From: CAITWD01 sp963842065 | GTDB taxonomy: Bacteria > Actinomycetota > Thermoleophilia > Miltoncostaeales > Miltoncostaeaceae | Direction: 5' to 3' | DNA: 64,000 nt | NCBI GenBank assembly: GCA_963842065.1 | Contig: CAWJEW010000006.1 | Span: 434,001-498,000, forward strand | Shown here: piece by piece, positions 45,612-54,910 of the stretch | How positions within the stretch are numbered: position 1 is the stretch's first letter | Layout of the letters: every line of letters begins with the position of its first letter | Position numbers and translations under genes: made by a program | Notes under the pieces: model-generated | Database searches by the model: none | The model's input: the letters and a program-made list of their open reading frames with translations, nothing else | What the model was told of the DNA's origin: nothing

Positions 45612-47357
45612 TTGCCTACGCTCCTCCGCCTCATCTCATTCTTGCGCCCGTATCGCGTCGCGATCGCGATGACCGCATTTTTTGGGGCAGCGCTGATGGT
45701 CTGCACGCTGACCCTGCCGTACATCACGCGGCTGGTGATCAATGACGTGATCGAAGGCGGCCAGCGCGACAAGCTGGCGCCCTTGATCGGCTGGACGCTG
45801 CTGGTGATCGCGCTGCGGTTCGTGATGAACTTCTGCCGCCGGATCTCGGCCGGCCGGATCAGCCTCGGGGTCGAGTACGACCTGCGCGACGCCGTGTTCG
45901 CGCACGTGCAGCGGCTGTCGTTCGGCTTTTTCGACCGGATGCCGATCGGACAGCTGATGTCGCGCACGACCAACGACCTGCAGGTCGTGCGCTTCTTTCT
46001 CGGATACGGGCTCGTGTTTATGTTCATGAACACGTTCCAGCTCATTCTGATCATTGTCGTGCTGTTCTGGATCAATGCGGGTCTGGCGGCCGTCGCGATG
46101 ATCGTGGGCCCGGCGGTGCTGGTCGTGGCGACCCTGTACTCCCGGCGCAGCGCGCCGGTGCGCCTCGACGTCCAGCAGAAGGCCGGCGAGGTCGCCCAGG
46201 CGGCCGAGGAGAGCGTTGTCGGGATCCGGGTCATCAAGGCATTCGGTCGTGAGGACTACCGCACTGACCAATTCTCCGACGTGTCCTTCAGGGCCTTCCG
46301 GCGCAACGTCGACGCGGCGCGACTCGAGTCGTTCTATGCCCCACTACTCAGCTTCCTGCCGATCATCGGCCTCGCCGTCGTCATCCTCTACGGCGGCACG
46401 CTGGTCATCCACCATGAGCTCAGCCTCGGGGCGTTCGTGCAGTTCTATCTGTACCTGGCGCTGCTGATGGGGCCGTTTCGGATCATCGGCACCCTGGTCG
46501 GCAACGCCCAGCGCGCGGTGGCCGGTGGCCAGCGCATCTTCGAGATCATGGACGCCGTCCCGGATGTGCAGGAGTCGGCGCACCCGATCCCGATGCCCGA
46601 CGGCCCCGGCGAGGTCCGCTTTGAAGATGTCCAGTTCGCCTACACGCCCGGGCGCGACGTGCTGCGCGGGATCGACCTGGTGATTCCCGGCGGGGCGACG
46701 ATCGCGTTGATCGGCACCACGGGTGCCGGCAAGAGCACGCTCACCGAGCTCATCCCGCGCTACTACGAGGTCACCGGCGGCCGGGTGCTGGTCGACGGGG
46801 CCGACGTGCGTGACCTTGCACTCAACGACCTGCGCCGCCAGATCGGCGTCGTCTCACAGGAGCCCTTCCTGTTCTCGGCGAGCGTGCGCGACAACATCGC
46901 CTACGGCCGTCCCGACGCCAGCGACGACGAGGTGCGGGCCGCCGCCACGAAGGCGCGGGCCGACGGGTTCATCGAGGCCCTGCCCGCCGGGTACGACACG
47001 ATCGTCGGCGAGCGCGGCTACACCCTCTCGGGCGGCCAGCGCCAGCGCCTTGCGATCGCGCGGGCGATCATCACCGATCCCCGCATCCTGATCCTCGACG
47101 AGGCCACCGCATCGGTCGACGCCAGCACCGAGCGCGAGATCCAGGACGCCCTGCGCGCCGTCATGGCCGGACGGACGACGATCATCATCGCCCACCGGCT
47201 CTCGACGATTCGCCTGGCCGACGAGTTGGTCCTGCTCGACCAGGGCGAGATCGCCGCCCGCGGACGCCACGCCGAGCTCTATGCCCAGAGCGCGCTCTAC
47301 CGCGATATCCACGACAGCGGCCTCGCTCGCCCGGATCTCGTGCTGGGGGACGTCTGA
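45612..47357 (+). CDS. ABC exporter half, subunit 1
   Basis: 581 residues. A six-helix exporter domain (about 1-310) is fused to an ATPase with Walker A GTTGAGKST, signature LSGGQRQ, Walker B ILILDEATASVD and switch His in IIAHRLST. TTG 45612 gives the usual N-terminus but has no clear ribosome-binding site. It overlaps subunit 2 by one base (TGATG). The substrate is unknown; multidrug, lipid or peptide export is typical. Confidence 0.88.
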   Translation: MPTLLRLISFLRPYRVAIAMTAFFGAALMVCTLTLPYITRLVINDVIEGGQRDKLAPLIGWTLLVIALRFVMNFCRRISAGRISLGVEYDLRDAVFAHVQRLSFGFFDRMPIGQLMSRTTNDLQVVRFFLGYGLVFMFMNTFQLILIIVVLFWINAGLAAVAMIVGPAVLVVATLYSRRSAPVRLDVQQKAGEVAQAAEESVVGIRVIKAFGREDYRTDQFSDVSFRAFRRNVDAARLESFYAPLLSFLPIIGLAVVILYGGTLVIHHELSLGAFVQFYLYLALLMGPFRIIGTLVGNAQRAVAGGQRIFEIMDAVPDVQESAHPIPMPDGPGEVRFEDVQFAYTPGRDVLRGIDLVIPGGATIALIGTTGAGKSTLTELIPRYYEVTGGRVLVDGADVRDLALNDLRRQIGVVSQEPFLFSASVRDNIAYGRPDASDDEVRAAATKARADGFIEALPAGYDTIVGERGYTLSGGQRQRLAIARAIITDPRILILDEATASVDASTEREIQDALRAVMAGRTTIIIAHRLSTIRLADELVLLDQGEIAARGRHAELYAQSALYRDIHDSGLARPDLVLGDV

Positions 47358-49219
47358 TGGCGACGCGCATGGGCGGCGGAGGCCGCATGGGTGGTGGTGG
47401 CGGTCGTGGTGGTGGTGGACCGCGACGGTTGAGCGGGCCGCACCCCGAAGACGACATGGAGGGGATCGCCCACCCCTCGGGGCGGCAGCTGCGGCGGCTG
47501 GCGCCGTTCGCCCGCCCGTATCGGGGCAAGATCGTCATCGCGCTGGTGCTGACCATCATTCTCGCGGCGACCGGTCTGGCGGGCCCGGCGCTTGCCCAGA
47601 TCGGGATCGACAAGGGCATCACCGTGGGCGACGAGCGCGTGCTCGTCCTGACGGTCATCGCCTTCGTCGCCGCCGGCCTGATCGGCTGGGCCGCCGGATA
47701 CGCGCAGAACTACCTGTCCAGCTGGATCGGCGAGCGCATGCTCTACGACCTGCGCATCAAGCTGTTCTCGCACTTCATGGCGCTCGAGCTTGGGTACCAC
47801 GAGCGCGCCTCGACCGGGCGGAGCGTCAGCCGCCTGACCAGCGACGTCGAGCAGCTCAACGACCTCGTGACCGACGGGTTCACCTCGGTCGTCGTCAACG
47901 GGCTGACGTTCATCGGCGTGCTCATCATCCTGATCGCCTACGACTGGCAGCTCGCGCTCTTGTCGTTTGTGGTGTTCCCGTTCCTTGCGGTCGGGACGGC
48001 CTGGTTCCGCGTCGCGTCGGCCAAGGCCTACCGGCGCACCCGTGAGACCGTCGCCGACGTGCTGACCGTGTTGCAGGAAAACCTGGCCGGGGTCCGCGTT
48101 GTCCAGGGCTTCGGCCGCCAGGAGCCGGCCCGCGAAGCGTTCCGGCGGGCCAACGCGGACTACCGCGAAGCCAACATGCAGACGATCCGGCTGTCCGGGA
48201 TCTATTTCCCGAGCATCGAGCTGCTGTCGGGGATCGGCCTGGCCATCGTCCTGTACTTCGGCAGCATCGGCGTCCTCGACCAGCAGATCCAGATCGGTGT
48301 GATGGTCGCGTTCATCGGCTACCTGGCGAACTTCTTCGACCCGATCCAGCAGCTCTCCCAGCTCTATGACGACTACCAGTCCTCGATGGCCGCGCTCGAG
48401 AAGATTCAGTCGGTCTTCGACACCACGCCCGCGCTCTCGGACCCGCCGGACGCCCCCGCGCTGCCGCACGTGCTCGGCGCCGTGGACCTCGACCACGTCA
48501 CCTTCGGGTATACGCCGAATCACCCGGTCATCCACGACGTCACCCTGCACATCAACGCCGGCGAGACGGTCGCGCTCGTTGGCGCGACGGGCGCGGGCAA
48601 GTCCACGCTTGCCAAGCTGATCGCGCGCCTGTACGACCCCCAGGACGGCGAGGTCCGGATCGACGGCCACGAGCTGCGCTCCGTGCGGCTTGCTTCGTTG
48701 CGCGAGCAGCTCGGCATCGTCCCGCAGGAGGGCCACCTGTTCGCCGGCACACTGCGCGAAAACCTCATCTTCGGGCACCCGGGAGCGAGCGACGACGAGA
48801 TCACCGCCGCCCTCGAGGCGGTCGGCGGCGACGACATCCTCGAGGTCCTGCCCGACGGCCTGGACACGGTCGTCAACGAGCGGGGCTCCGGACTCTCGGC
48901 AGGCGAGCGCCAACTGATCGCCTTCGCCCGTGCGCTCGTCGCTGACCCGCGCCTGTTGATCCTCGACGAGGCGACGTCATCGGTCGATATCCGCGCTGAG
49001 CAGCGCATCGAACACGCGATGGACGTCCTGCTCGAGGGGCGCACCTCGATCCTGATCGCCCACCGCCTCTCGACGATTCGCAACGCGGATCGCATCGTCG
49101 TACTCGATCACGGACGCATCGTCGAACAGGGCTCGCACGATGAACTGCTGGATCGCGACGGACGCTACGCCCGCTTGTATGGAGACTGGGAAGAGGCGAC
49201 CAACGCCCCGATCCCCTAG
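47357..49219 (+). CDS. ABC exporter half, subunit 2
   Basis: 620 residues. A Gly/Arg-rich cytoplasmic start (MGGGGRMGGGGGRGGGG) is followed by a six-helix domain and an ATPase with Walker A GATGAGKST, signature LSAGERQ and Walker B LLILDEATSSVD. The altered signature (LSAGE for LSGGQ) is common in one half of heterodimeric exporters. It pairs with subunit 1. Confidence 0.9.
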   Translation: MATRMGGGGRMGGGGGRGGGGPRRLSGPHPEDDMEGIAHPSGRQLRRLAPFARPYRGKIVIALVLTIILAATGLAGPALAQIGIDKGITVGDERVLVLTVIAFVAAGLIGWAAGYAQNYLSSWIGERMLYDLRIKLFSHFMALELGYHERASTGRSVSRLTSDVEQLNDLVTDGFTSVVVNGLTFIGVLIILIAYDWQLALLSFVVFPFLAVGTAWFRVASAKAYRRTRETVADVLTVLQENLAGVRVVQGFGRQEPAREAFRRANADYREANMQTIRLSGIYFPSIELLSGIGLAIVLYFGSIGVLDQQIQIGVMVAFIGYLANFFDPIQQLSQLYDDYQSSMAALEKIQSVFDTTPALSDPPDAPALPHVLGAVDLDHVTFGYTPNHPVIHDVTLHINAGETVALVGATGAGKSTLAKLIARLYDPQDGEVRIDGHELRSVRLASLREQLGIVPQEGHLFAGTLRENLIFGHPGASDDEITAALEAVGGDDILEVLPDGLDTVVNERGSGLSAGERQLIAFARALVADPRLLILDEATSSVDIRAEQRIEHAMDVLLEGRTSILIAHRLSTIRNADRIVVLDHGRIVEQGSHDELLDRDGRYARLYGDWEEATNAPIP

Positions 49220-49273
49220 ACGGCCGGAGCCCCCGCAAGGGGTGTGCTAACGTGCCCCCGTTCGATCTGCCGG

Positions 49274-49344
49274 TGGGGGATCGTCTAGCGGTAGGACGCC
49301 GGGTTCTGGCCCCGGTAGCGGGGGTTCGAATCCTCCTCCCCCAG
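49274..49344 (+). tRNA. tRNA-Gln (CTG)
   Basis: A 71-nt cloverleaf. Acceptor TGGGGGA pairs with TCCCCCA, anticodon stem CCGGG/CCCGG has loop TTCTGGC (anticodon CTG at 49306-49308), and the T arm is GGGGG-TTCGAAT-CCTCC. No encoded CCA. Confidence 0.93.
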
Positions 49345-49375
49345 CTTCGGTCAGACCGGCTCGTGGTTGGTTCGT

Positions 49376-49448
49376 GGCGCATTCGTCTAGGGGCCTAGGA
49401 CGCCGCCCTCTCACGGCGGTAACACGGGTTCAAATCCCGTATGCGCTA
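49376..49448 (+). tRNA. tRNA-Glu (CTC), integration target
   Basis: A 73-nt cloverleaf. Acceptor GGCGCAT pairs with ATGCGCT (first pair G-U), anticodon loop CTCTCAC gives CTC, and the T arm is ACGGG-TTCAAAT-CCCGT. The last 16 bases start the 17-bp core repeated at 52379 and 61446, marking it as the attB of the elements downstream. Confidence 0.93.
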
Positions 49449-49449
49449 T
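49433..49449 (+). repeat. Attachment core copy 1 (tRNA-Glu 3' end)
   Basis: AATCCCGTATGCGCTAT, shared exactly with 52379-52395 and 61446-61462. Similar arm sequence (..CCGTAAcCAAGCGGTTT..GCCC..ATCCGC) follows at all three. Confidence 0.85.
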
Positions 49450-49547
49450 TGGAACGCCGTAACCAAGCGGTTTTTGCCCTAATCCGCTTGCCGAACGTCT
49501 CACCGGATGTCACCGATGTATGGAGCGTGCCCACTCGGCGGGGCTCA

Positions 49548-49808
49548 CTATTGCCGCCGGGCCCTGCGGATCTCGACCGCCTCGACAATCGCGTCGGCGA
49601 TCAGTCGTGGATCGTCGGCCACGTCTTCGACGGCGTACCGCTCAGCGAGTAACTCGATCGCGATGTTTCGCGCACCGGTATCGGACGGGAACGATCGCTC
49701 GAGCCCGGCGGCGACGAGCCTGGCCGCATAGTTGGTGAACAGCGCATATGCGTCGTTGTGCTCGAACATGCCCGGGTCGGGAAAGTAGAAGGGCTCGGGG
49801 TCGCTCAT
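49548..49808 (-). CDS. Small hypothetical protein of element 1
   Basis: 86 residues, acidic N-terminus DPEPFYFPDPGMFEHNDAYALF and a helical remainder. The ATG overlaps the HNH stop as ATGA, so the two are co-translated. The function is not recognised. Confidence 0.55.
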   Translation of the reverse strand: MSDPEPFYFPDPGMFEHNDAYALFTNYAARLVAAGLERSFPSDTGARNIAIELLAERYAVEDVADDPRLIADAIVEAVEIRRARRQ

Positions 49809-50023
49809 GTGGCGCGCGCTCCTCGTGATCGATTCCATCGTGCGTCGGTGATCCTGTCACCAACGCCACCCTGAAACGCCGGGATCATGCGGTCAAGATC
49901 AAGCGCCTCGTCGGTGCGCATCACTTCGCCGCACAACGAGCACGTTGTGCGGATCGCGGCCCATTCTCGGGCCGCGCGTCGCGCTCTGTACTGCGTTCCG
50001 TAGCCGCGCTGGGTCGTGCTCAT
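49805..50023 (-). CDS. Degenerate HNH-endonuclease-like protein of element 1
   Basis: 72 residues. TTQRGYGTQYRARRAAREW and the zinc pair CSLC are typical of phage HNH proteins. The catalytic LDLDH reads LDLDR and the second CxxC/HN part is missing, so it is probably inactive. Compare the intact motif at 53374-53556 in element 2. Confidence 0.55.
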   Translation of the reverse strand: MSTTQRGYGTQYRARRAAREWAAIRTTCSLCGEVMRTDEALDLDRMIPAFQGGVGDRITDARWNRSRGARAT

Positions 50024-50397
50024 CTGTTTGCATGTCGGTCCGTGCTCGGTCAACCCACCGCTCGCCCGCCGTCTCGGCCCGATCACGTTCCCAGCACGCG
50101 CCCGCGATCGACGTGCCCGACGTCTTGACGCCTGCGGCACGTCGCCTGCCCGCCTGGGTGCTCGGCGACATGCCGAGCCTCGCGCCCCCGACTCGAAAGA
50201 GGACCAGGCACCTGGCTGGAGCATGCCCCTGATTCTTCCGACGGCAGATCGTCAATACTCCCGGTGCCAACGTCATCCGCCAGGGAGAGCGTGGCCACAC
50301 GTGCCACATCAGCCGCACAGGGTCCGGCTAGGGTTCGGCCGCGCAGTGGATCAGCGACGCACCACAGCGCACGGTGCCCCCTGATGGGGTCCCAGAT
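50024..50397. other. Divergent gap between HNH-like gene and acyl-CoA ligase
   Basis: 374 bp. I see no gene or tRNA. It presumably carries the ligase promoter. Confidence 0.35.
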
Positions 50398-52215
50398 ATG
50401 AGCGCGCGGACCGTCGTCGCCCTTTGGTCGCGTGCAGTGGCCACGCCGTGCGCGCACGTCCCGTTCATGGTGGAGGAGGCCGGGCGCTGGCGATCCGTCG
50501 GCTGGCAGGAGGCCGGGCGACGCGTCGAGGAGCTCGCGGCGGGGTTCCTCGCGCTCGGCGTACGGCCGGGCGACCCCGTGGGGATCCTCGGCAGGACGCG
50601 CCTCGAGTGGACGCTCGCGGACTACGCGCTCATCTCCATCGGCGCCGTTGTCGTGCCCGTCTACCAGGCGGCGACACCGGCCGAGCGTGCTCACGTGCTC
50701 TCCCATTCCGCGGCTCGCATGCTCGTCTGCGAAGACGCCGCGGAGCGCGAGCAGATCGCGTGCCTTGCCGGCCTCGAACACCTCGAGCTCGTCCTCACGA
50801 TGGACGCCTCCGATGACGACCTGGCCCAAGTGGGCGAACGGGGGCGCCACCACCTGCGCGGCGACCCGGGCGTCGTCGCGAGGGCCCGTACGGTGATTCG
50901 GGACGACGACCTGCTGACCCTCGTGTACACGTCGGGAACGACTGGGCCGCCAAAGGGCTGCATGCTGACCCATCGCAACTACCGGGCGATGATCGAGATG
51001 ACCCGCCGGATCGACGGCCTGATGCAGCCCGGCGACGTGATCCTCCTCCACCTGCCCCTCGCCCACGTGTTCGCCCGGCTGATCCCGTTCCTCGCGATAG
51101 ACGTCGGGATGACGATCGCCTTCTGCCCGGACGCCGCCCGGATCGGCGGCACCCTGCGAGCTGTGCGCCCGACGCTCCTGCCGAGCGTGCCGAGGCTCTT
51201 CGAGACGATGCACGCGGCCGTGGTGCGCGACCTCGACGAGGTGCGGGGACCGCGGCGCCGGCTTGTGACCGCAGCGCTGGCGGCCGGACAGCAGGCCGCG
51301 CGGCGGCGGCGCGAGGGGCGACGGCTCGACCCGTGGCTTGCGCTGCGGCTTCGCCTTGCCGACCGACTGGTGTTCACACGGATCAGAAGCCGGCTCGGCG
51401 GCAGACTGCGATACGCGGTATCCGGCGGCGCGAAGCTCATTCCAGAGGTCGCCGAACTGTTCGAGACGCTGGGGGTCCCCATTCTCGAGGGATATGGCCT
51501 CACCGAGTGCACGACCGTCGCGGCCATCAACCGACCGGACCGTCACCGGATCGGCACGGTCGGTCCGCCGGTGCCCGGGGTCGAGCTGAGGGTCGCCGCC
51601 GACGGGGAGATCCTCATACGGGGCGAGATCGTGTTCGCCGGGTACCACAACGACGAGGCGGCGACACGCGAGGTTCTCGACGAGGAGGGCTGGCTGCGGA
51701 CCGGCGATTTGGGGGTCCTCGACGCTGACGGCTTCCTGACGATCACGGACCGCAAGAAGGACATCATCGTGACGTCCGCGGGGGAAAACGTGCCGCCGCA
51801 GCGGCTGGAGACTGCCCTCAGGGCCTCCCCGTTCGTCTCCGAGGCGCTCGTGTTTGGCGACGGGCGGCCGTACCTCGTCGCCCTGCTGTCACCTGACGTC
51901 CTCGTGATCCGCCGCGCCGGCCTCACCGACGCGGAGGTGCACGACGTGCTTGGGCAAGTCGTCGCCGGCGTCAACCGGGCGGCCGCCCCTGCCGAACGCG
52001 TGCGGGGCTTCGCGGTCCTTCCCCGCGAACTCCGGGCCGAAGAGGGCGAACTCACGCCGACGCTCAAAGCCCGTCGGAGCGTCTGCGAAGAGCACTTCCG
52101 CGATCTCATTGAGTCGCTGTACCCGGACACCCGGCTGAGGCCCCCGACGCCGGACAAGGGATACCCGACAGGGTCCGGGGAGCCGGCCCCGCCGGAGAAC
52201 CCCACACGCGCCTGA
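50398..52215 (+). CDS. Long-chain fatty acid-CoA ligase (AMP-forming)
   Basis: A 605-residue ANL enzyme. The P-loop is YTSGTTGPPKGCMLTHRN, the A5 motif is YGLTECT, A7 is RTGDLG and A8 is DRKKDIIVTSAGENVPPQ. The long-chain (FAA/FadD15) layout includes a charged insertion around residues 270-330. It is followed by a Pro-rich tail. It activates fatty acids with ATP and CoA. It lies between two att cores with no other lipid genes nearby. Confidence 0.88.
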   Translation: MSARTVVALWSRAVATPCAHVPFMVEEAGRWRSVGWQEAGRRVEELAAGFLALGVRPGDPVGILGRTRLEWTLADYALISIGAVVVPVYQAATPAERAHVLSHSAARMLVCEDAAEREQIACLAGLEHLELVLTMDASDDDLAQVGERGRHHLRGDPGVVARARTVIRDDDLLTLVYTSGTTGPPKGCMLTHRNYRAMIEMTRRIDGLMQPGDVILLHLPLAHVFARLIPFLAIDVGMTIAFCPDAARIGGTLRAVRPTLLPSVPRLFETMHAAVVRDLDEVRGPRRRLVTAALAAGQQAARRRREGRRLDPWLALRLRLADRLVFTRIRSRLGGRLRYAVSGGAKLIPEVAELFETLGVPILEGYGLTECTTVAAINRPDRHRIGTVGPPVPGVELRVAADGEILIRGEIVFAGYHNDEAATREVLDEEGWLRTGDLGVLDADGFLTITDRKKDIIVTSAGENVPPQRLETALRASPFVSEALVFGDGRPYLVALLSPDVLVIRRAGLTDAEVHDVLGQVVAGVNRAAAPAERVRGFAVLPRELRAEEGELTPTLKARRSVCEEHFRDLIESLYPDTRLRPPTPDKGYPTGSGEPAPPENPTRA

Positions 52216-52346
52216 GGCCCCGCCCCGCGTCCGCGGCAGACTTCCCGCCGGCCCCGGCGACCTCGTCTGGAGGCAGCAAGAACGGAGCGGTACGGCGTTC
52301 TAGCTGGGGCCTGGAAACCGACCTCCCCTACTCATCGGCGCTTTCC

Positions 52347-52395
52347 CGCCGCTCTCTCCCGGCCGGAACACGGGTTCGAATCCCGTATGCGCTAT
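52347..52395 (+). repeat. tRNA-Glu 3' fragment with attachment core copy 2
   Basis: CGCCGCTCTCTC..GG, ACACGGGTTCGAATCCCGTATGCGCTA: about 48 nt resembling the anticodon-to-acceptor half of tRNA-Glu. The exact core is 52379-52395. It cannot fold a full tRNA. It marks the junction between elements 1 and 2. Confidence 0.8.
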
Positions 52396-52531
52396 CAGAA
52401 CGCCGTAAACAAGCGGTTTCTGCCCCCATCCGCCTGTCATACGTGTCACAAAGTACCGCACATGTACGCGCCGTGCGTGCCTCGGTGGTGCCTCGGAATT
52501 GACTCTTACCGCCGCCAACAAGCGACGCGCG

Positions 52532-52903
52532 CTAGTCGTCCACCCATGCAGTGACGAATCGCGGGGCGGCTCCTGGGGCGAGCGCGTGCCACACGGTCAC
52601 TACCGGTGCGCTCTTACCGTTCGGTCCGGTCAGGACGACGTGCACCACCCAATTCAGCCCCCCGGACTTCGCTAGGCGACATCCCGCGACCTCTCCGATA
52701 ACGACGGCGCGCGCCAGGTCGGCGCGAAGCGTCTCTGCGTCCCTTCGCTCATACCCGAGCCTTTCCCTAAACCGTCGCGCCTTGTTCAGCCCCAGGGGGT
52801 GGTTCGGGTTCAACAGATACCGAAGGGTCTTGTCCCGCTTGACGACGTTTGCCCGGTCCGCGAGCGGCAGCCGCTCGGGAAGCGGGTCAGGGACAGCGAC
52901 CAC
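52532..52903 (-). CDS. DUF6883-like protein
   Basis: 123 residues with YLLNPNHPLGLNKARRF, a pattern I associate with DUF6883, and a C-terminal NWVVHVVLTGPNG...VVTVWHAL strand pair. GTG start, 18 bp downstream of the DUF4926-like gene. These two families are commonly neighbours; the function is unknown. The domain name is from memory. Confidence 0.6.
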   Translation of the reverse strand: MVAVPDPLPERLPLADRANVVKRDKTLRYLLNPNHPLGLNKARRFRERLGYERRDAETLRADLARAVVIGEVAGCRLAKSGGLNWVVHVVLTGPNGKSAPVVTVWHALAPGAAPRFVTAWVDD

Positions 52904-52921
52904 TTCGCGGGTGAATCGGCG

Positions 52922-53182
52922 CTATGCGACTTGTCGCGTTGCGTGCCAAGTCACTTCGAGCGAATCTCGAGTGACTTCGACAAGCGCCACCGGCCGGTCG
53001 GACGGGTCGGACCCCGACCCCATAATCTCGACTTCCACCCAGGGGCTACCCGACTGCTCACGGACGACTGTTCCCTGGGCGCCTTTGGGCACGCTCACGA
53101 CCTCGCCGACTGGCCCCCAGCCCTTGGCAGGCATGGTCAGGCGCACAACGTCAAGCTCGTGGATGCACGAGGCTTTGCCCAT
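52922..53182 (-). CDS. DUF4926-like protein
   Basis: 86 residues: HELDVVRLTMPAKGWGP.GEVVSVPKGAQGTVV...VEVEI, an SH3-like beta pattern seen in DUF4926. It precedes the DUF6883-like gene and the two look like a paired cassette (toxin-antitoxin or stress pair is a guess). Confidence 0.6.
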   Translation of the reverse strand: MGKASCIHELDVVRLTMPAKGWGPVGEVVSVPKGAQGTVVREQSGSPWVEVEIMGSGSDPSDRPVALVEVTRDSLEVTWHATRQVA

Positions 53183-53373
53183 CGCGTGTCCCTCCCTGGT
53201 GGGACGCAGTGATTGGGGCCTGCGTCCACCGCCAGTATCGACATTTTGCCGGCATAAGTAAACCGGGAGCCATTACTGCCCGCATTTGGGGCACTCGAAG
53301 CCGTCGCTGGGTCCCGACCCAGGCCATCGCCAGGAATGTCTGCGAGACGGCATTCATCGTGAGCACGGCGCCA

Positions 53374-53556
53374 TCATTGACGCCGCCGATTGCACGACGA
53401 GTGCAGCATCCTAGTCGCCTGCGTGCCCGGTCCGTGCTCGTGGTCCAGGTCGAGCTCCTGGCCTTTCAGCATCAGATCGCCGCACCAGGCGCAGGGGGTG
53501 CCGTAAGCCAGCGGCAGCAGGATCCGGCGCAGACGACGGTGATCGGCACGGTACAC
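53374..53556 (-). CDS. HNH endonuclease, small
   Basis: 60 residues with zinc pair CAWC, catalytic LDLDHEHGP and HSSCNRRR: a complete minimal HNH. Phage HNH proteins of this kind often assist DNA packaging. The GTG start follows GGCGG. Confidence 0.75.
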   Translation of the reverse strand: MYRADHRRLRRILLPLAYGTPCAWCGDLMLKGQELDLDHEHGPGTQATRMLHSSCNRRRQ

Positions 53557-53820
53557 CCGCCTCGATCATCTCCCAGTCGCGGATATGATTGTTTTACCGC
53601 CTTATGTCTCCCCGGTTACGGAGAGTCTCGATCCAATCAAGGTGTGCGACTGTTGCGCGTAGAGCCGCCGGGGCACGATCTGGGCCGGGCACGTGGTCTT
53701 CACCCAGAACCTGGGCCGGATGGTGGCTCTTGGCCTAAAGGCAACGGGGGAGACGACCTCTGCCGGATGGCTTCGAACCCAGATCCCGCGCCATCAACCG
53801 TTCTTCAGACGGAAGTAGCT

Positions 53821-54591
53821 ATGCCTCTCATCTATGACATTGGTATGTATGACGGCGCTGACACTCAGTACTTTCTCAGTCTGGGCGCCAAAGTTGTGGC
53901 AGTCGAAGCCAACCCATCCCTCGTCGCGCAGGCGAGGGTGTCCTTTGCCGAAGCCCTGGCGACTGAGCAGCTCACGATTATTAATGCTGCGATAGCCGAG
54001 CCCACGACCGCGCACGTCGAGCTGACCCTCTGTGTCGAGGATTTGGGATCAGCGTCGATCTTTGGGGAGACCCTGTGGGGCACCCCAGGCGATAAAATCA
54101 GTGTTCCTGTAGTTACCCTCGATGAGTTACTCGAGCAGTTCGGAACTCCGTGTTTTCTGAAAGTCGATATCGAGGATGCCGACCGCTACTGTGTCCTTCC
54201 TCTAACAGCAGAGGTCCGACCGAAGTATCTGTCGTTCGAAGTTGCGCGAGATGTAGATGAACTAGTGAGGCACGCACATTCAGTCGGCTTTACTAAGATC
54301 AAGCTCATCAATCAGCGCAACTTCCGTGAAGCCAGTAGGGAAACGCGCGCTAGGCACATCGTCGATGCTATTAGTCGCCGCATATCGTATCGATTCGGGT
54401 ACTCAGAGCCACCGTACATTACGCGCTCAGGTCGGTCGTATGCACCTTTGTGGAGTAGTGGACCGGCCCCGTGGGAAAGCGATGGTCGATGGTGCACCGC
54501 CGACGAACTGCTAGACCGATGGGATGGAGTCATGAGAAGGGGTCAAGGGGCAAGACAGTATTCGCCCAACTACGATGTACATGCGATGTAG
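53821..54591 (+). CDS. FkbM-family methyltransferase, accessory
   Basis: 256 residues with DIGMYDGADTQYFLSLGAKVVAVEANP (SAM-binding motif I and II), VPVVTLDELLEQF and FLKVDIEDADRY, as in FkbM methyltransferases of glycans. GGAAG lies six bases before the ATG. It is visibly lower in GC than its neighbours and in opposite orientation, which suggests transfer as cargo. Confidence 0.8.
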   Translation: MPLIYDIGMYDGADTQYFLSLGAKVVAVEANPSLVAQARVSFAEALATEQLTIINAAIAEPTTAHVELTLCVEDLGSASIFGETLWGTPGDKISVPVVTLDELLEQFGTPCFLKVDIEDADRYCVLPLTAEVRPKYLSFEVARDVDELVRHAHSVGFTKIKLINQRNFREASRETRARHIVDAISRRISYRFGYSEPPYITRSGRSYAPLWSSGPAPWESDGRWCTADELLDRWDGVMRRGQGARQYSPNYDVHAM

Positions 54592-54628
54592 GTACGGCGC
54601 GCGTTTCGTGCCGGGCCGGAAGGGACCA

Positions 54629-54910
54629 CTAGGCCGCCGCGCCCGCACCGAATCCATTGCGCTGCGACTGGACGCGCAGGCGCTCGCGCGCCGCGCAACT
54701 GCTTGTAAGTGAATCCCGCGGCCTTCGCGTCGCGGGTGACCGATCGCGAGGGCCATTAGCTCCGACCGACGTCGGCGATGCTGTCGACCGTATCCCTGGG
54801 CCGGCGTCGGGCACGGGCTCGGTCATTGCCTCCGTGACCAGGCGCAGCGTGCTCCCCGGACCAGGATTCAGCGTTCCGGAGGCGTCCGGGATGGCCTCGT
54901 AGGAGCTCAT
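54629..54910 (-). CDS. Small hypothetical protein of element 2
   Basis: 93 residues, Ser/Pro/Gly-rich and probably disordered. The ATG overlaps the upstream stop as TAATG, which is the main support for it being real. Confidence 0.4.
   Translation of the reverse strand: MSSYEAIPDASGTLNPGPGSTLRLVTEAMTEPVPDAGPGIRSTASPTSVGANGPRDRSPATRRPRDSLTSSCAARERLRVQSQRNGFGAGAAA

Larger units (their letters stand above)
49450..52395. mobile_element. Integrated element 1, about 2.9 kb, no integrase
   Basis: It is bounded by att cores 1 and 2. It starts with an arm region resembling that of element 2, then holds a small gene, an HNH-like gene and a long-chain acyl-CoA ligase. No recombinase is present, so it is a deleted or trans-mobilised unit. 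Confidence 0.6.

Noticed and set aside
47297..48913. Long minus-strand open frame opposite the second ABC subunit
   Set aside because: The plus-strand gene has all ABC motifs; the opposite frame has none.
52347..52395. Third tRNA gene
   Set aside because: Only the anticodon-to-acceptor half matches tRNA-Glu; the 5' acceptor strand and D arm are missing, so it is an attachment fragment.
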